Positions 27,632 through 35,148 of a stretch of DNA of 64,000 nt are shown here, piece by piece. A model generated the notes under the pieces. That model ran no database searches and had not been told where the DNA came from. It saw only the letters and a list, made by a program, of their open reading frames with translations. How positions within the stretch are numbered: position 1 is the stretch's first letter; each line of letters begins with the position of its first letter. Location of the stretch: positions 1-64,000 of the forward strand of contig NZ_QNFY01000003.1 in assembly GCF_003290185.1 (NCBI RefSeq), read 5' to 3'. The position numbers and the translations under genes were made by a program. The DNA is from Chryseobacterium lathyri (GTDB lineage: Bacteria > Bacteroidota > Bacteroidia > Flavobacteriales > Weeksellaceae).

Positions 27632-28804
27632 ATGACACTGAATATAGCGACAACGGATTTAGTAAAAAAGTATACAGATATCCGAAAACATTCCGAAGAA
27701 ATCTGTGCTCCTTTGGAAATTGAGGATTATGTAGTGCAGCCCATCATAGATGTAAGCCCTCCGAAATGGCATCTTGGCCATACCACCTGGTTTTTTGAGA
27801 CTTTTATTCTCATTCCCAATTTTCCTGATTATAAAGTTTTCGATACCCAGTATAATTTTGTCTTTAACAGCTATTACGAAACTATCGGGGCAAGAGTGAT
27901 CCGTACCGACCGTGGAAATCTCAGCCGTCCTTCTGTTTCAGATATTTATAAATACAGGCAGTATGTGGATGAGCATATGAAAATATTTCTTCAGAGCAGG
28001 TTTATGACTGAAACTGTTGAACCGCTCTTAGAATTGGGTCTTAATCATGAACAGCAGCACCAGGAATTATTAATTACCGATATTAAATACATCTTAGGAC
28101 ACAATCCGCTTTTTCCAGCCTATAGAAAAGAATTGATCTCAAAAAAAGAAAGCTATAGACCTACTGAAATGCTAAAGTTTTCCGAAGGAATTTATGAAAT
28201 AGGGTTTAAAGGAGAAGGTTTCTGCTTTGATAATGAACTGGGCAGGCATAAAGTATATCTTAATGATTTTGAAATTGCAGATCAGCTGGTGACCAACGGA
28301 GAATATCTGCAGTTTATGGAAGCTGGAGGGTATACCGATTTCAGACACTGGCATGCTGAAGGATGGGATTGGGTAAAGCAGAGCAATGCAGAATCTCCGC
28401 TGTACTGGCATTTTATTGATGGAAAATGGATGAACTATACCCTAAACGGCTTACAGGAAGTTGACCTTAATGAGGCAGTCTGCCACATTAATTTTTATGA
28501 AGCCTCTGCTTTTGCATCCTGGAAAGAAATGCGCCTGCCTACCGAAGCAGAGTGGGAAGCAGCGTCCGGTAATTTCAATTGGGGAAACCGTTGGGAATGG
28601 ACCAATTCTGCCTATTTACCCTATCCCGGTTTTAAGAAAGAAGCGGGAGCAGTAGGAGAGTATAACGGCAAATTCATGGTCAATCAAATGGTTTTGCGTG
28701 GTGCCTCTGAGGCTACACCTGCCGGACACAGCAGGAATACCTATCGTAATTTCTTTCAGACCAATCTGAAATGGCAGTTTACAGGAATCAGACTTGCTCA
28801 ATAA
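27632..28804 (+). CDS. egtB: Hercynine oxygenase / ergothioneine biosynthesis protein
   Basis: A 390-residue EgtB-family iron sulfoxide synthase. The N-terminal DinB-like domain carries WHLGHTTWFFE and the iron-binding HX3HXE motif (His139, His143, Glu145). The C-terminal half is a formylglycine-generating-enzyme-like domain ending in YRNFFQTNLKWQFTGIRL. EgtB joins a sulfur donor to hercynine using oxygen. No egtA, egtC or egtE is nearby. That would fit an enzyme using cysteine directly instead of gamma-glutamylcysteine, though this is an inference from gene content. It is followed 9 nt later by the transporter genes. Confidence 0.9.
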   Translation: MTLNIATTDLVKKYTDIRKHSEEICAPLEIEDYVVQPIIDVSPPKWHLGHTTWFFETFILIPNFPDYKVFDTQYNFVFNSYYETIGARVIRTDRGNLSRPSVSDIYKYRQYVDEHMKIFLQSRFMTETVEPLLELGLNHEQQHQELLITDIKYILGHNPLFPAYRKELISKKESYRPTEMLKFSEGIYEIGFKGEGFCFDNELGRHKVYLNDFEIADQLVTNGEYLQFMEAGGYTDFRHWHAEGWDWVKQSNAESPLYWHFIDGKWMNYTLNGLQEVDLNEAVCHINFYEASAFASWKEMRLPTEAEWEAASGNFNWGNRWEWTNSAYLPYPGFKKEAGAVGEYNGKFMVNQMVLRGASEATPAGHSRNTYRNFFQTNLKWQFTGIRLAQ

Positions 28805-28813
28805 TTTTTGCCA

Positions 28814-29725
28814 ATGATTACAGTTGAATCAGTTTCAAAGAATTTTAACGGAAAACCTGCAGTAGACGATATTTCTTTTCAGGCCCATGATCAGGAAATA
28901 TTAGTCCTTCTGGGAACGAGCGGTTGTGGCAAAACGACGACCCTTAAAATGATCAATCGTCTTGTAGAAGCGGATTCAGGAAATATTTCCATCAACGGTA
29001 AAAATATCCGTGATCAGAAACCGGAAGAACTGCGGATGGGAATCGGTTTTGTGATGCAGCATTCCGGTCTGTTTCCTCATTACACCATTCAACAGAATAT
29101 TGCCGTAGTCCCCGAATTACTGAGATGGGACAGGAAGAAAACAGAAAACCGGACCCATGAATTGTTGAATAAGCTTCATCTTTCAGAAGATATGCTTTCA
29201 CGGTTTCCCAGCGAACTGAGTGGGGGACAGCAGCAGAGAGTGGGCATTGCAAGAGCTCTGATCGCCAATACACCCGTTCTGCTGATGGACGAGCCTTTCG
29301 GAGCGCTGGACAATATCACCAAAGCTGACATTCATTCAGAATTTAAATCGCTGGAAGAGCTTAAAAATAAAACCATTATCCTGGTTACCCATGATGTTCA
29401 GGAAGCTTTTGAACTGGGACACCGCATATGCCTTATGGATAAAGGGAAAATTATCCAGACAGGAACCCCTGAAGAGATGCTTTATCGTCCTCAAAACGAT
29501 TTTGTCAATGAATTTTTTACCGAAAACAGGCTTTTGCTTGAATACAAAATTGCGGTTTTGAAAGACCTTGCTAATTCAGAAAGTCTGTACAGTGAATTTG
29601 GTTTTACTGAAAATACCAGTGTCTGGAATGCTTTACAGAAATTAAGCTCGGATCACAGAAACACTGAATATTATGAAAGCCTGATCAGGGCATTCAATGA
29701 ATATAGAAAATTACAGATCGTATGA
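28814..29725 (+). CDS. egtV: ABC transporter ATPase, OpuC/EgtV type
   Basis: A 303-residue ATPase with Walker A GTSGCGKTT, signature LSGGQQQRVGIARAL, Walker B VLLMDEP and the H-loop THD. The start chosen is ATG 28814; a TTG at 28808 would add two residues. Family members energise uptake of glycine betaine, choline or related quaternary amines. Ergothioneine is also a betaine, and EgtV is the ATPase of the ergothioneine importer EgtUV. The 9-nt spacing to egtB and the ATGA overlap with the permease make ergothioneine or hercynine the most likely cargo, but glycine betaine cannot be excluded. Confidence 0.75.
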   Translation: MITVESVSKNFNGKPAVDDISFQAHDQEILVLLGTSGCGKTTTLKMINRLVEADSGNISINGKNIRDQKPEELRMGIGFVMQHSGLFPHYTIQQNIAVVPELLRWDRKKTENRTHELLNKLHLSEDMLSRFPSELSGGQQQRVGIARALIANTPVLLMDEPFGALDNITKADIHSEFKSLEELKNKTIILVTHDVQEAFELGHRICLMDKGKIIQTGTPEEMLYRPQNDFVNEFFTENRLLLEYKIAVLKDLANSESLYSEFGFTENTSVWNALQKLSSDHRNTEYYESLIRAFNEYRKLQIV

Positions 29726-31287
29726 CGCAGCAAAGTCTTTGGCAGTTTATCATAGAACAGCAGGAAAAATTACTGACCCAGGTTGTACAGCATCTGGGGC
29801 TTACCTTTCTGTCATTACTTTTGGCAACTGTTGTCGGTGTACCTTTAGGAATACTGATTGCGAGGAAAAGAAAATTCTCCAGCCCTGTGCTTGGTTTTGC
29901 CGGTATTTTGCAGACTATTCCGAGTATTGCCCTGCTGGGTTTTATGATTCCTGTTTTTGGAATCGGGGCCAGGCCTGCTATCGTTGCCCTGTTAATTTAT
30001 GCTCTTTTACCCATCATCCGAAACACCTATACAGGAATTACAGAAGTAAGCCCCACCGTTGTAGAAGCGGCCAAAGCAATGGGGATGAACAGAAGGCAGC
30101 TCCTTTTTAAAGTGAAACTTCCTCTGGCCATGCCTGTTATCATTGCCGGAATCCGAACGGCAGCGGTGATCAATGTCGGAGTGGCTACATTGGCATCCTT
30201 TGTGGCAGCAGGTGGCTTGGGCGAGTTTATTTTCGGAGGCATCTCTCTGAATAATACCAATATGATCCTGGCAGGTGCTATTCCTGCAGCTTTGTTGGCG
30301 GTTTTGCTCGACCAAACCATTGCCATTGTACAGAAATCCGGCTATCGTTTATTTCAGAAACTGAAATATATAATTCCAGCTGTTTTTATTATTGTTGGTG
30401 CAGCTTATCTGTTTACTTCCGGATCAAAGAATAAAATTAAAGCAGGTTTTACCCCTGAATTTATGGGAAGACAGGATGGTGACCTCGGTTTGCGTTCGGT
30501 GTACGGACTGAATGTAAATCCTGTTGTGGTAAACGATGCCATTATGTATAAAGCGGCCTATGAAAAGGAACTGGATCTTATCAGCGGATATTCTACCGAT
30601 GGCAGGATCAAAGCTTTTGACCTGTATGTTCTGAATGATGACAAAAAAATATTTCCGCCTTATTTTGCAGCACCCATTCTTAAAACAAAAACACTGAAGA
30701 AATTTCCTGAGCTGGAAGAAACCCTTGGTCTGCTGGCCGGTAAATTCAATGACTCCATAATGACCGATCTGAATTATAAATCTGATTATCTTAACCAGAC
30801 ACCGGAAAAAATAGCAAAGGATTTTTTAGTTAAAAATAATTTGTATAAAAATTCAAGGAAAGGAAATTCCGGAACGATACGGATAGGGTCGAAGATTTTT
30901 GGTGAGCAGTATATTCTCACAGAAATGTATAAAATGCTTATTGAAGGCTATACAGACTATAAGGTGGAAACAAAAACAGGGCTGGGTGGCACCAAGATCT
31001 GTTTTGATGCCTTAATGAATGATGGAATTGATTTTTATCCTGAATATACGGGAACCGGACTTCTGGTCCTTTTAAAGCCTTCGGAGCAAACACTTAAAAA
31101 TGTAACCCAGAGTCCTGATAAAACATACAACTATGTCAATTCGGAGTTTAAAAAGCAGTACGGTATTCAGTGGCTTAAGCCTCTTGGATTCAATAATTCC
31201 TATGCATTGATGATGCGCAGAAAACAGTCTCAGGATCTTCAGATAAAGAATATATCAGATCTTAAAAAATATTTCAAAGACAAATAA
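29722..31287 (+). CDS. egtU: ABC permease fused to a circularly permuted substrate-binding domain, EgtU-like
   Basis: A 521-residue fusion. Residues 1-210 are an OpuC-type permease (EAA-like loop with VEAAKAMGMNRRQLL). A further membrane segment lies at about 216-232. The rest is an extracytoplasmic OsmoX/OpuCC-type binding domain, but its halves are in swapped order. The segment that is C-terminal in OpuCC (GFTPEF...STDGRIKAFDL...FPPYFAAP...LNYKSD) comes first at about 240-376. The normally N-terminal segment (TIRIGSKIFGEQ...GGTKIC...EYTGTG...ISDLKK) comes last, at 384-521. A short KNSRKGNSG linker joins the old ends. Likely cargo is ergothioneine or another betaine, by context with egtD-egtB. 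Confidence 0.78.
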   Translation: MTQQSLWQFIIEQQEKLLTQVVQHLGLTFLSLLLATVVGVPLGILIARKRKFSSPVLGFAGILQTIPSIALLGFMIPVFGIGARPAIVALLIYALLPIIRNTYTGITEVSPTVVEAAKAMGMNRRQLLFKVKLPLAMPVIIAGIRTAAVINVGVATLASFVAAGGLGEFIFGGISLNNTNMILAGAIPAALLAVLLDQTIAIVQKSGYRLFQKLKYIIPAVFIIVGAAYLFTSGSKNKIKAGFTPEFMGRQDGDLGLRSVYGLNVNPVVVNDAIMYKAAYEKELDLISGYSTDGRIKAFDLYVLNDDKKIFPPYFAAPILKTKTLKKFPELEETLGLLAGKFNDSIMTDLNYKSDYLNQTPEKIAKDFLVKNNLYKNSRKGNSGTIRIGSKIFGEQYILTEMYKMLIEGYTDYKVETKTGLGGTKICFDALMNDGIDFYPEYTGTGLLVLLKPSEQTLKNVTQSPDKTYNYVNSEFKKQYGIQWLKPLGFNNSYALMMRRKQSQDLQIKNISDLKKYFKDK

Positions 31288-31425
31288 AATAAAATCTGAT
31301 CTTTCCTTTAAAACTGTAAATATTTGATTTATAATTAATAAAAAACCCTAACACTTGTTAGTCGTACTACTACTACACTTTCTCAGATAAATCATAAAAA
31401 GCCCTTTTTATACCGCAACTACTTC

Positions 31426-31433
31426 TATATTTG
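31426..31433 (+). promoter_or_regulatory. -7 promoter box of tssD
   Basis: TATATTTG matches the Bacteroidota -7 consensus TAnnTTTG at every defined position and lies 52 nt before the tssD start. No clear TTG is found at the -33 position. Confidence 0.45.
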
Positions 31434-31485
31434 GTGAATTAGAATAACATCAGATCACAAAATATTAACCATTAATTTACAAATC

Positions 31486-31893
31486 ATGGCAGAAAGAAAT
31501 TCAAGAGGAATCTTAAAATTCAATGGTGGAGAAGGGCAGAAACTGCTAAAACTTCACTACAGTGTATCACGTTCTACGGACGTATCAGGTAGAGTGGCAT
31601 CAGATCCTTCTAATGCGCTTATCAAAATCACAGTGGAAGCTACAGAAAAATCAGATATTCTGGAAAGTCTTCTGAACGGAAAATACAAGCCTACAACCGG
31701 AGAAGTAACGTTCAACAAATCTCATGAAGAAGGAACACTGACTACTCTGAAATGGGAGAACGGATATGTAATTCAGCACGAAGTAGATTTCAATGCAGTA
31801 GATGAAAACAGTATGTACATCAGCTTCATCGTAAGTGCAGAGCAGATTGACTTAGGTAATTCTTCTTACAAAGCAGAATGGCCTACTTCTTAG
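31486..31893 (+). CDS. tssD: Type VI secretion tube protein TssD (Hcp), Bacteroidota type
   Basis: A 135-residue protein matching the Bacteroidota T6SS-iii Hcp/TssD family, with the typical opening RGILKFNGGEGQKLLKLHYSV and length of about 130-140. Hcp hexamers stack to form the secreted tube and can carry effectors. No other T6SS structural gene lies in the window, so this is an orphan copy. It has its own -7 promoter box and a strong terminator. The convergent genes downstream encode a signal-less protease and an unknown protein, which might be T6SS cargo. Confidence 0.85.
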   Translation: MAERNSRGILKFNGGEGQKLLKLHYSVSRSTDVSGRVASDPSNALIKITVEATEKSDILESLLNGKYKPTTGEVTFNKSHEEGTLTTLKWENGYVIQHEVDFNAVDENSMYISFIVSAEQIDLGNSSYKAEWPTS

Positions 31894-31923
31894 GAATATA
31901 GTTTCTTAAACTTAAAAAAAATC

Positions 31924-31970
31924 AGACAGAATGGTTACCTATAAAAGTAGGATACCATTCTGTCTTTTTT
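31924..31970 (+). terminator. Intrinsic terminator after tssD
   Basis: AGACAGAATGGT pairs with ACCATTCTGTCT and runs into a T tract. This is a strong stem 30 nt after the stop codon. Confidence 0.85.
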
Positions 31971-32009
31971 GTTTGTAAATAAAGTTTGTGGACTGATCTT
32001 TTTTTGAAT

Positions 32010-33029
32010 TTAAAAACTCAAATCCGACCACTGGCTTAAAATAGCATCAGCCGCAGAAACGGAAGTTAAGCCGCTGGTAAGCCCAGCGCCTGTAAGCACA
32101 CCGATCATCAGGGAGCCATTAGTTGTAAAAACGGCAGACCCGGAATCTCCTGAAGCAGAAAAAGATCCTGAGTTACCCTTTACCATAATCATATTATTGG
32201 CTGTCACTTCTGTACCGTTAAAGTTTCTGGCTTTCAGCGAAGTGGTAATACTTGTTACTTCCCCGGTGGTGACTTCTGTTGCAATGCCGCTTTTCATCAC
32301 TTCCTCACCAATAAGTTCAGGGTTGATATCAGAAAATCCCCCAATGATATTTCCCACACCGTATACTTTTCCTATTGTGGCGTATCTGAACCATCCCTTT
32401 CTTGCAATAGCACAGTCCAGCCATGCACTGATCGTTGCTGAATTACGTTTAAATGTAACATTTTTATGGTAATAACTCTTCAGGGACGCACAGTTGTGAC
32501 AGTAATTCAGGGTTGTTTCCCATTTAGACTGCTGGCACACATCCGAATCCAGTTCTGTGGTCGTTCCTGCCAGTACATGGGCACACGTTATCAAATAAGG
32601 ATTATCGTCCCCTGTTTTATTTACCATGACGCCCAACGTCCCGTTTCCGGCGACTTCCCTTCCGTTCTGCATCAGTTCGCCGTTTGCTGAAATACTGATT
32701 CCTCCGATCAGTGGATCTGTTTTTTCGTTTCTGGTTGCATCTGCCACAGCATCCGGTGCAGCCAGGTTATTTTCCTGGATTTCAAACTCCACAACATCTG
32801 TAGGACAGCCAAAAAGGGCAGCTGGAATTGGATTGCTGACTTTGGCTAAAGGCAGTTTCTTTTTTACTCCGAACGTATAGCTAAGGCTTGGGATCAGTTG
32901 ATCGTTCACTGTTTTCAAAGAGACCCCTAAAGAAGTGATCTCGGGTCTTTTAAAATACTCTTCAACGAGTTCAGGGAGTCTTTGGGCCATTTCATCGTGC
33001 AGGGCCAGTTCTTCTTTACTTAGTTTCAT
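32010..33029 (-). CDS. Trypsin-fold serine protease without signal peptide
   Basis: A 339-residue protein with a chymotrypsin-like catalytic set: His151 in ITCAHVLAG, Asp205 in AWLDCAIA and Ser296 in GDSGSAVF. About 125 N-terminal residues precede the protease core and show no signal peptide or membrane segment. Four cysteines lie between His151 and Asp205 (Cys165, 177, 180 and 206 region). It converges on the orphan tssD gene. A cytoplasmic self-cleaving protein or a type VI-exported protease are both possible; the catalytic assignment is firm, the role is not. Confidence 0.72.
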   Translation of the reverse strand: MKLSKEELALHDEMAQRLPELVEEYFKRPEITSLGVSLKTVNDQLIPSLSYTFGVKKKLPLAKVSNPIPAALFGCPTDVVEFEIQENNLAAPDAVADATRNEKTDPLIGGISISANGELMQNGREVAGNGTLGVMVNKTGDDNPYLITCAHVLAGTTTELDSDVCQQSKWETTLNYCHNCASLKSYYHKNVTFKRNSATISAWLDCAIARKGWFRYATIGKVYGVGNIIGGFSDINPELIGEEVMKSGIATEVTTGEVTSITTSLKARNFNGTEVTANNMIMVKGNSGSFSASGDSGSAVFTTNGSLMIGVLTGAGLTSGLTSVSAADAILSQWSDLSF

Positions 33030-33374
33030 GATTTGGTGGTTTTATTGGATTGATAAATAGGAGTTCGGGTTAAGAAAATTAAGATTAATGTGCTGGAAGC
33101 TGGAAGTGGGAGGCTTGAAGTTATTATTGGACTGATGTTTCTTAAAATTGAATTAATTAGTCTTAAGAAAATTAATAAAAACTGATGTATAATTATTTTT
33201 TATGACCTCAATAATTTCTCTCTTCCGGCTTCAGGCTTCCTTACCTTATTAAAAACAGAAATGTCTTATCCGGAACTCAGGCTAAATAGAATAGGTAATA
33301 ACTACTGTATCAAAATTCGGAACGGGCATTACCGTTCCGAACTTGAATCATCTCAATAAACTTAAAACTTAATG
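33030..33374. other. Intergenic region with an inverted GGAAGC-type repeat
   Basis: No gene is seen. Bases 33094-33120 (GCTGGAAGCTGGAAG and onward) are loosely complementary to 33221-33240 (CTTCCGGCTTCAGGCTTCC), so the region could fold into a long-range hairpin. A comparable arrangement with a related sequence occurs at 44990-45187. Confidence 0.45.
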
Positions 33375-34034
33375 TTAGTTCAGTTTAATGGTTCCCGAAG
33401 AAGGAGCACCGCCGCCAGAAGGAGGAGGTCCGCCTGCAGAAGCCTGATCAGCCAGCATACGGTACTGTGCCGTTCCTTTTTCAGTTTTGATGGTTCCTGA
33501 AACCGTATACAGATACAGGTCCCCCGAAACAGCAAAGTCATTGGCCGAATTATTCACGTAAAAGTCAATATTTACAGTAGACATCTGCTTTGCCTTTTCA
33601 AGAAAAGCATCCATTAATGTGGTGATCTGAGCCTCTGTAAGCCCTTTGGATTTCATAGATTCTTTTGTTTTTTCATAAGAAGCAGAAGCACCACCGCCAC
33701 CGAAGAACCAAGTCCAGACGGATAAATTGGCACTTGCCGATGTTTTTTCGTACTCTTTAACTTCTTCTTTATAGCTGGCACTCAGCATGCTCATGGCCAG
33801 GTCATTCAGATTTTTCACATCCTGGCTGGACATGGCAGATACCTGAAGAGAAGCTGTGATTCTTCCCTGAGTGAATGGTGGTACACTATAGGAAAGCCCT
33901 GTAAGCTGTCCTTCTCCTGCTACCTCGATAGAATAAGACTCTTTGGATTCTCCTCCTGCTTTTGAGGTTGAAATAACGCGTTCGAACGGATCTTTGAAAC
34001 CCACTTCGGTCTGTGTAATTTGAATTGTTTCCAT
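33375..34034 (-). CDS. Hypothetical protein, 219 residues
   Basis: An unrecognised cytoplasmic-looking protein. I prefer the start at 34034 (METIQITQ), since the upstream in-frame ATG at 34082 adds a Cys/Asn-rich stretch unlike a real N-terminus. It has a helical, Lys/Glu-rich middle (YKEEVKEYEKTSASANL), a WTWFFGGGGASASYEK segment that may form a membrane-active loop, and a beta-type C-terminal part. It ends with a Gly/Pro/Ser-rich low-complexity tail. The WFFGGGGA segment in an otherwise soluble protein hints at pore formation or membrane insertion, but that is speculation. It lies between the protease gene and a TonB receptor locus. Confidence 0.65.
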   Translation of the reverse strand: METIQITQTEVGFKDPFERVISTSKAGGESKESYSIEVAGEGQLTGLSYSVPPFTQGRITASLQVSAMSSQDVKNLNDLAMSMLSASYKEEVKEYEKTSASANLSVWTWFFGGGGASASYEKTKESMKSKGLTEAQITTLMDAFLEKAKQMSTVNIDFYVNNSANDFAVSGDLYLYTVSGTIKTEKGTAQYRMLADQASAGGPPPSGGGAPSSGTIKLN

Positions 34035-34271
34035 TGTTTTGTTTTTTGGTTGGTGTTTGTAATTACTTATTGAACAACTCAAAGGAACGAAGAAAAAGAA
34101 CCGGATTTTAGCGTGTAAATAACCAAATATTATCGTCAGTAGAAATACTTATTGAGGGTAATGTGTTGTTTATTAGTTGTTTGTGAATTATTTTTTAACC
34201 AATCCTGTAAACATGAATTCTGATAAAACAATTCAGATAAACTGTAGAAAGATAATTTTAGCAGAGCGATA

Positions 34272-34308
34272 AAAAAGGCTACTCCAAATTATTAGGAATA
34301 GCCTTTTT
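34272..34308 (-). terminator. Intrinsic terminator of the TonB receptor / DUF4249 operon
   Basis: On the minus strand, AAAAAGGCTATTCC pairs with GGAGTAGCCTTTTTT, 21 nt after the DUF4249 stop codon. The stem is long, with one internal mismatch, and ends in T residues. Confidence 0.8.
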
Positions 34309-34329
34309 ATATAGCTTGATGATTATAAT

Positions 34330-35145
34330 TTATTGAATGACAATACTTTTTTTCTGTACCGTATGTGCTGAGAAATAACCCAAAGCCCCATTGTTAATAT
34401 TACTTGGAGGATTGGAAGGGGTAACGCCTCCGCCGGGCCCGCCATCCCCTGAAATCTGAAGAAGAGCAGAATAATAGGTGAATATATTGTGATCGATGGA
34501 CTGCATTTCTACATAAACAGTATCCCCGGGCACTACCTTATGATCCGTAGGGTCATCATCATTATCCTCATTCGGGAGAAACAAAGGTCTTTGGTTGACC
34601 ATTCCGTTATTTACATTATCTGAAAATACCTCAAATGTCTTTTTCGTCATGTTATTGATGGTAAAATTGAAAAGATAACGGTTCCCTAATACTGCGGGGT
34701 CGGTGAAAACAGGTAAAAGAGTATAGGTGGTTTCGCTTCCGAAGGTAAACGAATCCTGAGTCAGGCCATCAAAGCTGACAATTTCAGGCATGGTACTTTG
34801 TGCCGTATACTGTTTTCCTTCAGCCTGTATTTTCAGGGTATAGGTTCTCCCGGTCACTCCGGTAAAAGCTGTGGTTATATATTTGCCGTCCCCTACATAC
34901 TGTAAAGTTTCTGTCTGACCTGTATTATCACTTACAACAACCTGTGCATCAGTAACCGCAGGATATTGATTGTTTTGTGTAAAAGCTACAGATTTTGTGA
35001 TTCTTACAATATAGGGTCCCGGTTGGTTTGTTATATTGCCTTCTATGACGATGTTTCCACTCTTGTCATCCAGATCAAGATCGATCTCTTTTTCACAGGA
35101 AGTTAGTAAAAACAGCGATAATATGATAAAAATGATATTCTTCAT
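34330..35145 (-). CDS. DUF4249 family outer-membrane lipoprotein
   Basis: A 271-residue lipoprotein (lipobox LLTSC, Cys17) with the family opening CEKEIDLDLDDKSGNIVIEGNITNQ split over its first mature residues. DUF4249 proteins are encoded next to TonB-dependent receptors in Bacteroidota and probably form a surface lid or accessory, as SusD-like proteins do. Here it lies 3 nt downstream of the receptor gene on the minus strand, so the two are one operon. The substrate is unknown. Confidence 0.85.
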   Translation of the reverse strand: MKNIIFIILSLFLLTSCEKEIDLDLDDKSGNIVIEGNITNQPGPYIVRITKSVAFTQNNQYPAVTDAQVVVSDNTGQTETLQYVGDGKYITTAFTGVTGRTYTLKIQAEGKQYTAQSTMPEIVSFDGLTQDSFTFGSETTYTLLPVFTDPAVLGNRYLFNFTINNMTKKTFEVFSDNVNNGMVNQRPLFLPNEDNDDDPTDHKVVPGDTVYVEMQSIDHNIFTYYSALLQISGDGGPGGGVTPSNPPSNINNGALGYFSAHTVQKKSIVIQ

Positions 35146-35148
35146 GAT

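Noticed and set aside
30007..30326. Two overlapping minus-strand open frames inside the egtU-like gene
   Set aside because: They are antisense shadows of the permease domain.
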